Below are positions 1-9,731 of a DNA stretch of 20,827 nt, in pieces. Position 1 is the stretch's first letter; each line of letters opens with the position of its first letter. The stretch spans positions 2,598-23,424 of the forward strand of contig DOHN01000117.1 in the NCBI GenBank assembly GCA_003535195.1, given 5' to 3'. Made by a program: the position numbers and the translations under genes. The notes under the pieces were generated by a model. The model saw only the letters and a list, made by a program, of their open reading frames with translations. It did not search any database and was not told the DNA's origin. Source of the stretch: Ruminiclostridium sp. (GTDB lineage Bacteria; Bacillota; Clostridia; DSM-8532).

Positions 1-127
1 CTGCTCCGCTTACACACTTTAATATCACTCACGGCACCAGAAACATCACTCTGCCGCCTTTCGAGGCCAAAACCCCTGATTCCGGTAACGACTGAGGTTA
101 TTTTTTTGCAACTTTGCTTTTCACTTC
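1..127. other. Leading stretch with no supported gene
   Basis: A + strand frame stays open from the window edge to 348, but its translation is rich in Leu, Ser, Phe and Cys, has no ribosome binding site, and runs through a strong promoter and inverted repeats, so I do not call it. No clear terminator or RNA gene is visible in 1-127. It is probably intergenic sequence upstream of the gdhA promoter. Confidence 0.5.
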
Positions 128-156
128 TTGCATTTCACGGCTTCCTTTGGTATAAT
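128..156 (+). promoter_or_regulatory. SigA-type promoter upstream of gdhA
   Basis: TTGCAT (128-133) and TATAAT (151-156) are separated by exactly 17 bases, and TGG directly before the -10 box gives an extended -10. The start of transcription would fall near 163, leaving a leader of about 225 bases before gdhA. This is a near-consensus housekeeping promoter by sequence; activity is inferred. Confidence 0.7.
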
Positions 157-163
157 TCATTTT

Positions 164-1726
<1,563 letters not shown>

Positions 1727-1790
1727 TTGCATGAAAAATTAGAAGCTGCAGCCGGAGCATGAAGATTCTTGTTCTGGTATATAAAAAGAT

Positions 1791-1836
1791 AAAGGAGACG
1801 TTTTCGGGATTCTTTCCGCAAATGCCTCCTTTTTTT
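1791..1836 (+). terminator. Rho-independent terminator of gdhA
   Basis: AAAGGAG and CTCCTTT form the base of a long hairpin, with CGTTT/AAATG and CGG/CCG helices further in and single-base mismatches between them. A run of T follows to 1836. It separates gdhA from the next + strand unit. Confidence 0.85.
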
Positions 1837-1925
1837 GCGCAATGTTCTATCATAGAGCCCCCGAAAATATATATAGCTTGTACAAGTTCTTGAAAAATAC
1901 AAAAGGAAATGGACGGGGTGTTGGT

Positions 1926-3020
1926 ATGCTGGATATTTTTGCGGATCTATACGGCCGGATGGGGTTGATGGGCTCCCTTATTACAGGGCTCATCATCATT
2001 ATTTTCATAAGCGGATTCTATGCCAATGTTCTCATACGGCGCAAGTACCTGTCCCTCTCATTGGAGCTGGCCGCTTATTGCGCAGGGGAAATCAGCGGAT
2101 TCAAATCGGAAATGCTGACCTGGCTCACCGAAGAATACAAAGAAAGCCTGCATAACGGGTTGGAAGCGGTAAACACGGGAGCCATTATCGATATGGCCAT
2201 GGAAGCCTATCAAAAGCCATGCGTTCTGGGAGAAATCTACTTAAAGAAAGTGGGCGGACTGCTTATTACCACGGGTCTTTTCGGAACATTTACAGGACTT
2301 ACAGTCGCCGTGGGCAATATCGGCAGCATGCTGAGCCAAACCAGCGCCGAAGCCTTAATGGCTGAGGCGGCCATTAACACCTTTAAGGTTCTGGTTTCAT
2401 CCTTTGAGGGTATGTCGGTAGCCTTTATTACCAGCCTTTTCGGGACAGGCTTCTCCATCCTGTTTTCCCTTCTCACAACCTTTATGGGCGCCAGCGACGC
2501 CAGAAGACTATTTATCACGCAAGTAGAGGAATATCTGGACGTCAAGCTGGCATCGGAGTTTATGGGGGAAAACAGTAAGTCTCTGGACCAGAGCGATCAG
2601 TTAAACACGCTCTCAACCATTGTTACAGATTCCATAAACGTTTTTAATCAAGCGGTAACAGGCTATACCGAAGAGCTTCAGTCTTTAAAAGGCCTGCATA
2701 AAGAATGGCGGCAAGATCTTGAGCAGTGGGATAAAAGCGTCGCACTGCTCTGCCAGTCCCTTGACAAAACTTCAGAGACCTTCTATCAAAGCGGTATAGG
2801 TATTTACTCCTGCACCGAAACGCTGAACCGCCTGGTCAATGAATTGGGCAGCGAAAACAACAGGCTGGATGGGCTTCACAAAATACTGGACAAGCTCTCC
2901 CAAAAGCTTGACGAATCGGAAGAGGACAGAAAGATCTTTTTGAAAATTGTCGATGACATTCCGGACAAGCTTTTAAATTATAATGAGGCCGCCGTCGCCC
3001 GCATAGAAAGGGGCAGATAA
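1926..3020 (+). CDS. MotA/TolQ/ExbB-family channel protein, ZorA-like
   Basis: This 364-residue inner-membrane protein has a MotA/TolQ/ExbB proton-channel core. Predicted membrane helices lie at about residues 14-37, 110-131 (GLFGTFTGLTVAVG) and 161-187 (EGMSVAFITSLFGTGFS), with a cytoplasmic loop between the first two. A long C-terminal tail from about 190 to 364 is polar and helical, as in ZorA proteins. The frame is open from an ATG at 1842, but I chose ATG 1926 because GGGGTG lies five bases before it and the added N-terminus is not membrane-like. The partner gene starts two bases after the stop. Such subunits use ion flow to drive a partner anchored in peptidoglycan. There is no flagellar or TonB/Tol gene nearby, so a Zorya-like stator is the closest match. 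The function is inferred. Confidence 0.85.
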   Translation: MLDIFADLYGRMGLMGSLITGLIIIIFISGFYANVLIRRKYLSLSLELAAYCAGEISGFKSEMLTWLTEEYKESLHNGLEAVNTGAIIDMAMEAYQKPCVLGEIYLKKVGGLLITTGLFGTFTGLTVAVGNIGSMLSQTSAEALMAEAAINTFKVLVSSFEGMSVAFITSLFGTGFSILFSLLTTFMGASDARRLFITQVEEYLDVKLASEFMGENSKSLDQSDQLNTLSTIVTDSINVFNQAVTGYTEELQSLKGLHKEWRQDLEQWDKSVALLCQSLDKTSETFYQSGIGIYSCTETLNRLVNELGSENNRLDGLHKILDKLSQKLDESEEDRKIFLKIVDDIPDKLLNYNEAAVARIERGR

Positions 3021-3022
3021 AT

Positions 3023-3964
3023 ATGATGAGACCCATGGCCCGCCATCAGGGGGAGCGGGAGGAAGAGAATTATTGGCCTTCCTTTACCGATGTCATATCC
3101 TCCCTGGTGTTCGTACTCTTTTTCTTTATTGTCATATTATTGATCAAACAGATCGTATCGGCAAAATCCTGGGATCTTCAGATCGGCCAGGCTTCCGCAT
3201 TGCTTACGGAGAAGCAGGGCTTGCTTGAAGACACTGAAAAAAACCTTGATATGACCGTTTTGGAATTAGAACAGAAAAAGCAGGAGATGGCCGGTCTTGA
3301 AAAGTCACTGGCCGACAGGGAAGCGGCTATCGGCGGCCTCCAGTCCCAGCTGCAGAGAGACCAGAACGCCTTAAGCCAGAAAGAAAGCGAGCTTTCCCAG
3401 GTCAAAAGCCGGCTTCAGGAAATATCCCTGCTTCGCCTGAGCCTGCTGGAAGAGGTGAAGGCCTCCATTGAAGCGGAATTGGGCGCTGTCCGGCCAGCAA
3501 GTGGAGAGCCCCAGGTAGTTATTGACGACAATGCCAACCTGGTTATTCAGAGCAGCCTCCTTTTTGCCAAAGGTTCCAGCCATATCTCTGAGAATGGCCG
3601 GAAAATGCTTCGGCAGTTTTCTGCAGTGTTCCACAAAATTTTGTCAAACCAGTCCATCCAAAAAAACATTGATTCCATTGTCATATCGGGATATGCGGAT
3701 TCCGATGATACCTACCAAAACAATTACGCCCTCTCCTGTGAACGGGCCATTACCGTGATTACCGCTATGATGGAAGAGAACCCCGCCCTTGAAAAAACTT
3801 ATGGCCGGTATTTTCAGGCATCGGGGTTCTCAGAGTTCAGGCCGCTGGCAGCAGAAGTCAACGAAGCGGCCAAGACAAAAAACAGACGTATTCAGATTGC
3901 CATCAATATTAAGGATTCCAATATCCAGGAAATTATCACCGATTATATGCGTACGCAGCCTTAA
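3023..3964 (+). CDS. OmpA/MotB-family peptidoglycan-binding stator, ZorB-like
   Basis: This 313-residue protein has a short cytoplasmic N-terminus, one membrane helix (about 24-46) that begins with the PSFTD segment, a coiled coil of roughly 100 residues (about 52-150), and a C-terminal OmpA-like domain (about 170-305). Asp23 sits where MotB and ZorB carry the proton-accepting aspartate. The OmpA domain keeps SGYADSDD, LSCERA and the terminal KNRRIQIAI block, including the Asp and Arg positions used for diaminopimelate binding. A GAAAGGGG ribosome site overlaps the end of the upstream gene, so the two are clearly cotranscribed. The coiled coil is longer than in flagellar MotB or canonical ZorB, suggesting a longer reach from membrane to wall. 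The last 29 bases overlap the convergent M20 peptidase gene. Confidence 0.85.
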   Translation: MMRPMARHQGEREEENYWPSFTDVISSLVFVLFFFIVILLIKQIVSAKSWDLQIGQASALLTEKQGLLEDTEKNLDMTVLELEQKKQEMAGLEKSLADREAAIGGLQSQLQRDQNALSQKESELSQVKSRLQEISLLRLSLLEEVKASIEAELGAVRPASGEPQVVIDDNANLVIQSSLLFAKGSSHISENGRKMLRQFSAVFHKILSNQSIQKNIDSIVISGYADSDDTYQNNYALSCERAITVITAMMEENPALEKTYGRYFQASGFSEFRPLAAEVNEAAKTKNRRIQIAINIKDSNIQEIITDYMRTQP

Positions 3965-5063
3965 CAATAGCCGTCAAAAATACGCAGGCCTTCTCCATAT
4001 TGGAAATACGGATCATTTCGCCGGTGCTGTGGACCTGCTCCATGCCGACACTGATATCCACTGCGGGAATTCCGGCGCCGTTAATCACATTGGTATCGCT
4101 GCCGCCCCCCGTCGAATGAAGGGACAGCGGGATGCCCGAAGAATCCGACGCTTTTTTCAGAAGCTGAATAATTTCAGCATCCTCCTTAATATTGTAGCCC
4201 GGATACATTCTTTCCAGTGTAATTTCCGCTTTTCCGCCCATATTTGCCGCGGTTTCCCGGAAGGAGTTCAAAATTTCTTCGGTATAGCGCTCTATTTTTT
4301 CTTCGCTGATGGAACGCACCTCCCCTTCAATGGTGCAGGAGTCGCAGACAATATTGCGGGCCTGGCCGCCGCTGATGATTCCTATATTAGAGGTGCTTTC
4401 CGCGTCAATTCTGCCAAAATGGGGCATTTGGGCTATCGCCCTGGAAGCCACCATAATGGCGTTCAGACCTTTTTCGGGCTCTAAACCGGCATGGGCCGCC
4501 CGGCCTTTAAATTCAGCGAGAAACCGGTTATGAAAGGGGGCTTTTACGGCTGCGCTCCCAATGGGGCCCCCGTCATCCAAAATGAAGGCAAAATCTGCGA
4601 GGATCCGGCTCAAATCCAGATTTCTGGCACCGAAGAGACCCCCTTCCTCTGCCACTGTAAAGGCCAGATATAAATCGCCGTGTTTCTCCCGATCCTCTTG
4701 GAGAGATTTGACTGTTTCCAGTATAACGGCGATTCCGCCCGCATCATCACCGCCTAAAACGGTCGTTCCGTCGCTTCTGATAATATCCCCTTTCACAACG
4801 GGTTTTTTGGATATTCCCGGCACCACCGTATCCATGTGGGCCATAAGCAGCAGCACCGGCCTATCGGGCTCGCCCTTGATGCGGCAGATCACATTGCCGG
4901 CATTCCCGCCGATTTTGGAACCGGTATCATCTTCCCATGGTTCAAGGCCCATGGCTTTAAGCTTCTTAAGAAGAGCATCGGCCATCTTTCTTTCCTGTTT
5001 GGAAAGGCTGTCGATTCTCACGAGACTCAAAAATTCATCCGTCAGTCTTTGTTTACTAATCAT
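3936..5063 (-). CDS. M20 family metallopeptidase (PepT-like)
   Basis: This 375-residue cytoplasmic zinc peptidase is of the PepT-like branch of family M20. Metal and catalytic motifs are visible in order: AHMDTV (His76, Asp78), GGDDAGG (bridging Asp106), the AEEGG pair (Glu139, Glu140), ILDDGG (Asp163/164) and the late HSTGE (His345). A lid/dimerisation domain lies between about 175 and 290. It probably removes N-terminal residues from small peptides, but the exact substrate cannot be read from sequence. The ribosome site GAGGAGGT (5071-5078) overlaps the stop codon of dut, so the two are translationally close and cotranscribed. Its 3' end runs into the ZorB-like gene on the other strand, and I see no terminator before that. 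Confidence 0.92.
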   Translation of the reverse strand: MISKQRLTDEFLSLVRIDSLSKQERKMADALLKKLKAMGLEPWEDDTGSKIGGNAGNVICRIKGEPDRPVLLLMAHMDTVVPGISKKPVVKGDIIRSDGTTVLGGDDAGGIAVILETVKSLQEDREKHGDLYLAFTVAEEGGLFGARNLDLSRILADFAFILDDGGPIGSAAVKAPFHNRFLAEFKGRAAHAGLEPEKGLNAIMVASRAIAQMPHFGRIDAESTSNIGIISGGQARNIVCDSCTIEGEVRSISEEKIERYTEEILNSFRETAANMGGKAEITLERMYPGYNIKEDAEIIQLLKKASDSSGIPLSLHSTGGGSDTNVINGAGIPAVDISVGMEQVHSTGEMIRISNMEKACVFLTAIVKAAYAYNR

Positions 5064-5076
5064 TATAAAAACCTCC

Positions 5077-5583
5077 TCAAATTCCTGTTGATCCGAAGCC
5101 TCCGCCCCTATCGGCGCCGATTTCGGAGACCTTATCCACCTGTATCAAATGTATGCGTGGAACCTCTGCCAATACCAGCTGGGCGATCCTTTCGCCCTTG
5201 CGTATCCTGTAGACACCCTTTTGATTGCCCTTGCTGTCAAGAGTGAGAACTTCATCCTGCGCAGGCCGGGACGGGCAGCAGCCGCCTTCAGGCGAGGTAT
5301 TGGTCATCAAAACGCCCAGTTCATCACGATATCCGGCATCTATTGTCCCCGGTGAATTGGACAGGCGCAAAGGGGTCTTCAGGCTGATGCCGCTTCTTGG
5401 CCTGACCTGAATCTCGTAGCCATCCGGAATGGCGAATTTCAGCCCCGTCGGGATAATTACCGTTTCTCCCGGCTTTATCAGCATATCCTCTGCCGCGCAG
5501 ACATCCATGCCCGCATCATAGGGATTGGCATAAGCGGGCAGAATAGCGCCCTCACGTATTATCTCCACATAAACATCAACCAT
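5077..5583 (-). CDS. dut: dUTP diphosphatase
   Basis: This 168-residue trimeric dUTPase hydrolyses dUTP to dUMP and pyrophosphate, which keeps uracil out of DNA and supplies dTMP synthesis. All five family motifs are present: DAGMDVCA, RPRSGISLK, GTIDAGYRDELG, RIAQLVLAEV and the C-terminal glycine-rich GGGFGSTG. It is longer than common forms of about 145 residues because roughly 20 residues containing two adjacent cysteines (about 113-135) are inserted between motifs III and IV. An AGGAAGAGG ribosome site precedes the ATG. It lies 93 bases downstream of the U32 gene and just upstream of the M20 peptidase, on the same strand. Confidence 0.96.
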   Translation of the reverse strand: MVDVYVEIIREGAILPAYANPYDAGMDVCAAEDMLIKPGETVIIPTGLKFAIPDGYEIQVRPRSGISLKTPLRLSNSPGTIDAGYRDELGVLMTNTSPEGGCCPSRPAQDEVLTLDSKGNQKGVYRIRKGERIAQLVLAEVPRIHLIQVDKVSEIGADRGGGFGSTGI

Positions 5584-5676
5584 TGTGAAACCTCTTCCTG
5601 TTTAATTTCCTCCGGTAAGATTTCAGAGCTTTCTTAAAGCATTCCACTCTTTTAGCGGCCTCTCGCCCATAGGTTC

Positions 5677-8139
5677 TTAAACTCCCCTGAACCAATGTCC
5701 CTTGGTATAGCCACGGTCCTTAAGCTCCTGCACAAATGCCTTCAGCGGAGAGTCTTCTATACCTTTTAACTGATTATAAAAATAACGGGTCACCTTTTCA
5801 CATGTCCCCCTGTCCTCATTTGTAAAGGTCAGCCGTAAAAAGCTCAGTCCTGTTTCTCCAAGGGCTTCCATGTCATCCATAAGCACAGGCATGGCATTGA
5901 AAATCTGCGTTCTTAGCAGAACGGGATCTCTGACAAAGGGAAAAACCTCTCCCTTTCTGTCCTTCAAAAACCCTTCCCGCCTGCCGCATGAAGCACAGCG
6001 CTGGGTACAGACCCCTTCGGCTGAAGAAGGACAGTACTCCATGGTCATAAGCGGAATCCGTCCATAGACGGCAGCCTCCAGGGCGAGGGCCCGGGTTTTA
6101 AAGGACTGCACCTCATTGAGCCGCAGCTCCGGGGAAAGAACCGCTGTTTGGACACCCAGGCTCTTCTGAAGAAGTATGGCCTCATCATTGAAAAGATTCA
6201 TGGCCGAATCGGCGCAGAACAGCTTATCCGGAAAAATCCGCTTCAGGTACTGAAGCGCGCCGGGACTTCCAAAGGCAAGGCCATCCCATAGACCCGACGA
6301 TTCTTTTAACACTTCCCCGATTTGGTGCAGCTCGCCATCCTTCAAAACCGGAGGGGTCCACAGAAAAAGTTCGCCTTTAAATCCCTTCCTTAAGTCCTCC
6401 AGCTCTTGCCACGCCGAAACCGGGAGATACACCCGTTGAACTAAACCGTCAAAGTTTATCAAGGTATCCGGAATCTTGTAAAAATACGCAGAAAGGGCTA
6501 ATTTGCCTGGCTTGGGCAAAGAGTCATGCACCTCAGCCTGCCCTTTAGAAAATTGCTTTTCAAACTGCTCCGGCAGAGACCTCTTATAGCTTGCTATACG
6601 GCTTTCGCTTAATTTCTCCAAGGCCTCCCGCCTTAAGGCGTTAAGTGCCGAAATGGGAATGGTGCTTATTTCGTCGGTATCTATCTCAAGCTTCCGCAGG
6701 TAATAGGGAGTATCCCCGGTCTTTTGGAGCTGCTCTTTTATACGTTCCCTTGAAAGAGGCTTACGAAGCGCTTTTTCCGCTATGGCTTCAGTTTTCGATA
6801 CAATGCTGCTGCCGCTGTCATCCTTTACTTCAAGTACAGCGGCGTGGCCCGTTTTAAGGGTAAAGAACATGTCCACGGGAACAAGGGCGGTCTCTCCCTT
6901 CTCATAGGTCTTCCCAGCCTCTTCAAACAAGGGCTTGGATAAGGTTCTGTAAACCGGGCTGCCTTTTGCAGCAGCGCTTTTTATATCGCCCACCCAGGGT
7001 GCTGAACCGGCCCCGGAATAGCGGGTATGGGCACCGTTTTCCATAATATCGGTCACAATCAGACTTTGGGTGCCGTGCTCCTCATCCATGATTTCCAGGC
7101 CGTCGCCCATGTGCAGGGGCTTATCCAGCTTTATTTTCACATACAAAGGCCTGGACGCCTCCGTTTTCCCGATCAAGACCCCTTGATTTTTGGGGTGAGC
7201 AGTATAGACCAGATGCTTAAAATTCCGGTCGCCTTTCAGGTAGCTATTCGTAAATCCGCCCCGGTTAAAGGCCTGCATGAGTTTTTCCCTGTCCTCGTCC
7301 TCAACCTTGTAGGCTTCCGGTCCGAGGGCATCCAGGAGATCTAAATATTTCCGATAGATGGAAGTGACCACAGCCACATATTCAGGGGATTTCATCCGGC
7401 CCTCCAGCTTTAAGGAGACGACGCCGGCCTTCTTTAATGCCGGCAGGAAATCGATGAGCATATTGTCCCTTGGACTGATTAAATAAGATTCCCTGCCAAA
7501 GCTTTTGCCATCGGCTGAAAGGGACCAGGGCAGCCTGCATGGCTGAGCGCAGCTGCCGCGGTTTCCGCTCCTTCCCCCAATAAAGCTCGACATGAGGCAC
7601 TGGCCTGAATAGCATATGCACAGGGCTCCGTGACCAAACACCTCCAGCTCCACGCTGCTTTTTCCCGACATGGCCCGAATCTCCTCAAGGGTCAGCTCCC
7701 GGGCCAGCACAAACTTTTTGACCCCTAGCTTTTCAAGAGCGGCCACCGATTCGCTGTTGGTCACCGTCATCTGGGTACTGGCATGGATCACCAGCTCCGG
7801 GAGCTGTTCCCTCAGTACCTTTAAAAGGCCCTGATCCTGAATAATAAAGGCGTCAGCCCCTTCCCGGTATGCAAATGCCGCAAATCGAAGGGCAGCTTCC
7901 ATCTCTTCATTTTTCAGTAATGTATTGAGGGTAATGTATATCCGGACGTCCCTCTCGTGAGCATAATCCAAGGCCCTGCGCAGCTCATCTTCTGAAAAAT
8001 TGCTTGCATTTACTCTGGCGTTAAATTTTCCGCCGCCTAAATAAACTGCGTCGGCTCCGTTTACAATAGCCGCTTTAAGTGATTCAAAGCTGCCTGCAGG
8101 CGCAAGCAGCTCAATATTATGACGGTCTCTATGATTCAT
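5677..8139 (-). CDS. U32 family protein with C-terminal DUF3656-type region
   Basis: This 820-residue protein starts with a U32 TIM-barrel-like domain (about 8-300) opening with ELLAPAG. The family signature EVFGHGALC-x-C-x4-C is present (Cys174, Cys176, Cys181) and further cysteines follow at 197 and 201. A second cysteine group, CTQRCASC, lies near residue 695. The length and the long C-terminal half match the DUF3656 architecture of E. coli RlhA, which hydroxylates 23S rRNA C2501 using prephenate. Other U32 members modify tRNA or are annotated as collagenase-like peptidases. An iron-sulfur, RNA-modifying role is therefore more likely than proteolysis, but the target is not shown here. No good ribosome site is seen before the ATG. 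It follows the DUF948-like gene by 21 bases in the zapA unit. Confidence 0.9.
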   Translation of the reverse strand: MNHRDRHNIELLAPAGSFESLKAAIVNGADAVYLGGGKFNARVNASNFSEDELRRALDYAHERDVRIYITLNTLLKNEEMEAALRFAAFAYREGADAFIIQDQGLLKVLREQLPELVIHASTQMTVTNSESVAALEKLGVKKFVLARELTLEEIRAMSGKSSVELEVFGHGALCICYSGQCLMSSFIGGRSGNRGSCAQPCRLPWSLSADGKSFGRESYLISPRDNMLIDFLPALKKAGVVSLKLEGRMKSPEYVAVVTSIYRKYLDLLDALGPEAYKVEDEDREKLMQAFNRGGFTNSYLKGDRNFKHLVYTAHPKNQGVLIGKTEASRPLYVKIKLDKPLHMGDGLEIMDEEHGTQSLIVTDIMENGAHTRYSGAGSAPWVGDIKSAAAKGSPVYRTLSKPLFEEAGKTYEKGETALVPVDMFFTLKTGHAAVLEVKDDSGSSIVSKTEAIAEKALRKPLSRERIKEQLQKTGDTPYYLRKLEIDTDEISTIPISALNALRREALEKLSESRIASYKRSLPEQFEKQFSKGQAEVHDSLPKPGKLALSAYFYKIPDTLINFDGLVQRVYLPVSAWQELEDLRKGFKGELFLWTPPVLKDGELHQIGEVLKESSGLWDGLAFGSPGALQYLKRIFPDKLFCADSAMNLFNDEAILLQKSLGVQTAVLSPELRLNEVQSFKTRALALEAAVYGRIPLMTMEYCPSSAEGVCTQRCASCGRREGFLKDRKGEVFPFVRDPVLLRTQIFNAMPVLMDDMEALGETGLSFLRLTFTNEDRGTCEKVTRYFYNQLKGIEDSPLKAFVQELKDRGYTKGHWFRGV

Positions 8140-8160
8140 TGATAAACCTTTCTGAAAAAA

Positions 8161-8745
8161 TTACTCTGATGTCGTATAGTCGCTGATGTCGTCAGCTTTC
8201 TGTTTATTTTCAGGCGCCACCTTTACATACCCTTCATGGGGCTTGTCCGACTCTTCCGGGCTATTCGCGCCGGGCATGATCTCTACCTCATCAGGCATGG
8301 TTTGGCCCGGCTTATAGGTATATTTATAAACAGTGCTTTTTTTCTTATTTTTGTTTTTACTGTTCTCTCTTCTTTTTTCAATAAGCCTTTTTATGGCGTC
8401 AATAATATCCAGAATGGACTTGGCCTTTAAAATGATATCCTTCTGGATGGTTTCGACACCTTCTTTAACGGTATTTGAAATCTTTCCCACATCACTGAAT
8501 ATATGCTGTATACTGTCCAAATTGTCTTTCAGGGTTCCCGTAATGCTGGCTGCATTATCGGTTATCTCAGGAAGCTTCTTCACTGTTTTTTGAATATCTT
8601 CCTTGCTGCTTTCCAGTACCTCGTTCACATGCCCTAAAACCTTGAACAGCCTCGATATAGCAAGTATCAGATAAATAAGAAGCGTTGATCCGAGAATAAA
8701 AAGTACGACAGCAATAAGATCTCCCAAAGAAATCATTAAATTCAT
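8161..8745 (-). CDS. DUF948-like single-pass membrane protein
   Basis: This 194-residue protein has one N-terminal membrane helix (about 8-32). A helical region follows (about 35-125), of the type seen in DUF948/YtxG proteins, with spaced hydrophobic residues and repeated phrases such as TVKKLPEITDNAASI. A Lys/Asn-rich basic stretch comes next (about 122-138), and the acidic, Pro/Ser-rich tail is probably disordered. The ribosome site AAAGGAGGAGG lies four bases before the ATG, among the strongest in the window. It sits between zapA and the U32 gene with short gaps (14 and 21 bases), so it is cotranscribed. Its function is unknown; the position beside zapA suggests an envelope or division-linked role. 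Confidence 0.8.
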   Translation of the reverse strand: MNLMISLGDLIAVVLFILGSTLLIYLILAISRLFKVLGHVNEVLESSKEDIQKTVKKLPEITDNAASITGTLKDNLDSIQHIFSDVGKISNTVKEGVETIQKDIILKAKSILDIIDAIKRLIEKRRENSKNKNKKKSTVYKYTYKPGQTMPDEVEIMPGANSPEESDKPHEGYVKVAPENKQKADDISDYTTSE

Positions 8746-8759
8746 TGTACCTCCTCCTT

Positions 8760-9179
8760 TTATTCGCTGAGTTTTTTATGGTTTGAAATGGTATTGATGG
8801 TATTTCTCATCTCATTAATTTCTGCCTCTTTTCTGGCTAATTCCAGATGAAGTTTCGACTCTCTTTCTCTTGCCCTGGAATAATCTGCTGTCAATTGTTC
8901 ATTTTCCTGGACCAATTCTTCATTTTGTCTTTTCAAATCCGACAGTTCCAGCTCTTTTTCCTGTAAAGACTCACTTGTCTTGAGGCTTTCATCGGCTATA
9001 TTGACGGCAGTCAGAACTGAGGCCATCGATGTACTTAAAGTATGATTTCTCTTCATGATTTCCTGAAGCTTACGGTCAACAAATAGCGCAACTTTTTGTA
9101 TGTACTCGGGGCTTTCTGTGCCACATATTACATACTCATTGCCTGCAATGCGGACAGTTACTTTATTTCTCTCAGACAA
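8760..9179 (-). CDS. zapA: Cell division protein ZapA
   Basis: This 139-residue protein has the ZapA N-terminal domain (about 4-60: VTVRIAGNEY, then the SPEYIQKVALFVDRKL and VLTAVNIADE segments). A long coiled coil follows (about 65-135) that is rich in Glu, Leu and Lys. ZapA binds FtsZ and stabilises the Z ring at mid-cell. It is longer than Bacillus ZapA (about 85 residues) because of the extended coil, a form common in Clostridia. GGAG lies nine bases before the ATG. It appears to be the first gene of the unit zapA, DUF948-like, U32, dut, M20 peptidase, with gaps of 93 bases or less throughout. Confidence 0.9.
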   Translation of the reverse strand: MSERNKVTVRIAGNEYVICGTESPEYIQKVALFVDRKLQEIMKRNHTLSTSMASVLTAVNIADESLKTSESLQEKELELSDLKRQNEELVQENEQLTADYSRARERESKLHLELARKEAEINEMRNTINTISNHKKLSE

Positions 9180-9243
9180 AATATCAGCTCCAGTCTTATG
9201 CTACTTTCTCTTAAGTATAACCTTATTCCGAGGATTGAATTAA

Positions 9244-9663
9244 TTATATAGTATTTTCCTCTAAAAAGCTGCCGAACTTTTTATCAATAACCAGAATATG
9301 GTGATCCAGCCATCTGCTCAGGAAATCCAGGACATTTCTTGCCGTATCCATCTGGTTTTCATCCAGGTCATATAAATTAATGGATGCAACTTTATTAATA
9401 AATCCCTTGTGCTCATGGATCTGTATCTTGGTATTAAAGCTGTCATACCCGGATTCTTCAAACATCTTTTCTTCATGTGAAAAATGGTAGACCGCATAAT
9501 CCTTTAAGGCGTTAAATATCTCCAAAAGCTCATCATAATGATCGGCATCATCATTTAATTCAACAATTTCAGCCATCTGATTGATCATATCCATCATTTT
9601 TTTATGCTGCTCGTCAATAGCGGGATCATAACAGCTGTAAGCATCCTTCCATTTAATAACCAT
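9244..9663 (-). CDS. Bacteriohemerythrin
   Basis: This 139-residue four-helix protein is of the hemerythrin family, which binds O2 at a di-iron site. Visible ligand positions are His20 (DEQHKK), His60 and Glu64 (HFSHE), His85 (HEHKGF), and His122 with Asp127 (HHILVID). The fourth ligand position (four residues before His85) is Gln81 rather than the usual His, with His83 nearby. The frame is open from a GTG at 9672, but the ribosome site GAGGGG (9673-9678) touches that codon. I therefore use ATG 9663, nine bases after it. A separate promoter lies at 9695-9723. In anaerobes these proteins are thought to bind or sense oxygen; the role here is inferred. Confidence 0.92.
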   Translation of the reverse strand: MVIKWKDAYSCYDPAIDEQHKKMMDMINQMAEIVELNDDADHYDELLEIFNALKDYAVYHFSHEEKMFEESGYDSFNTKIQIHEHKGFINKVASINLYDLDENQMDTARNVLDFLSRWLDHHILVIDKKFGSFLEENTI

Positions 9664-9694
9664 GATCTTCACCCCTCATAAAATGGTATAATAT

Positions 9695-9723
9695 ATATTA
9701 ATACTCAGACCATATATCGGCAA
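9695..9723 (-). promoter_or_regulatory. SigA-type promoter of the hemerythrin gene
   Basis: On the minus strand TTGCCG (9723-9718) and TAATAT (9700-9695) are separated by 17 bases, and transcription would start near 9688. This leaves a short leader of about 25 bases to the chosen ATG. A long inverted repeat lies just upstream at 9732-9775. Confidence 0.6.
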
Positions 9724-9731
9724 TCCGGGCA

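Noticed and set aside
3789..5246. Several + strand frames of 60-231 codons opposite the M20 peptidase and dut genes
   Set aside because: They overlap well-supported genes with clear family motifs on the other strand and have no recognisable domains or ribosome sites.
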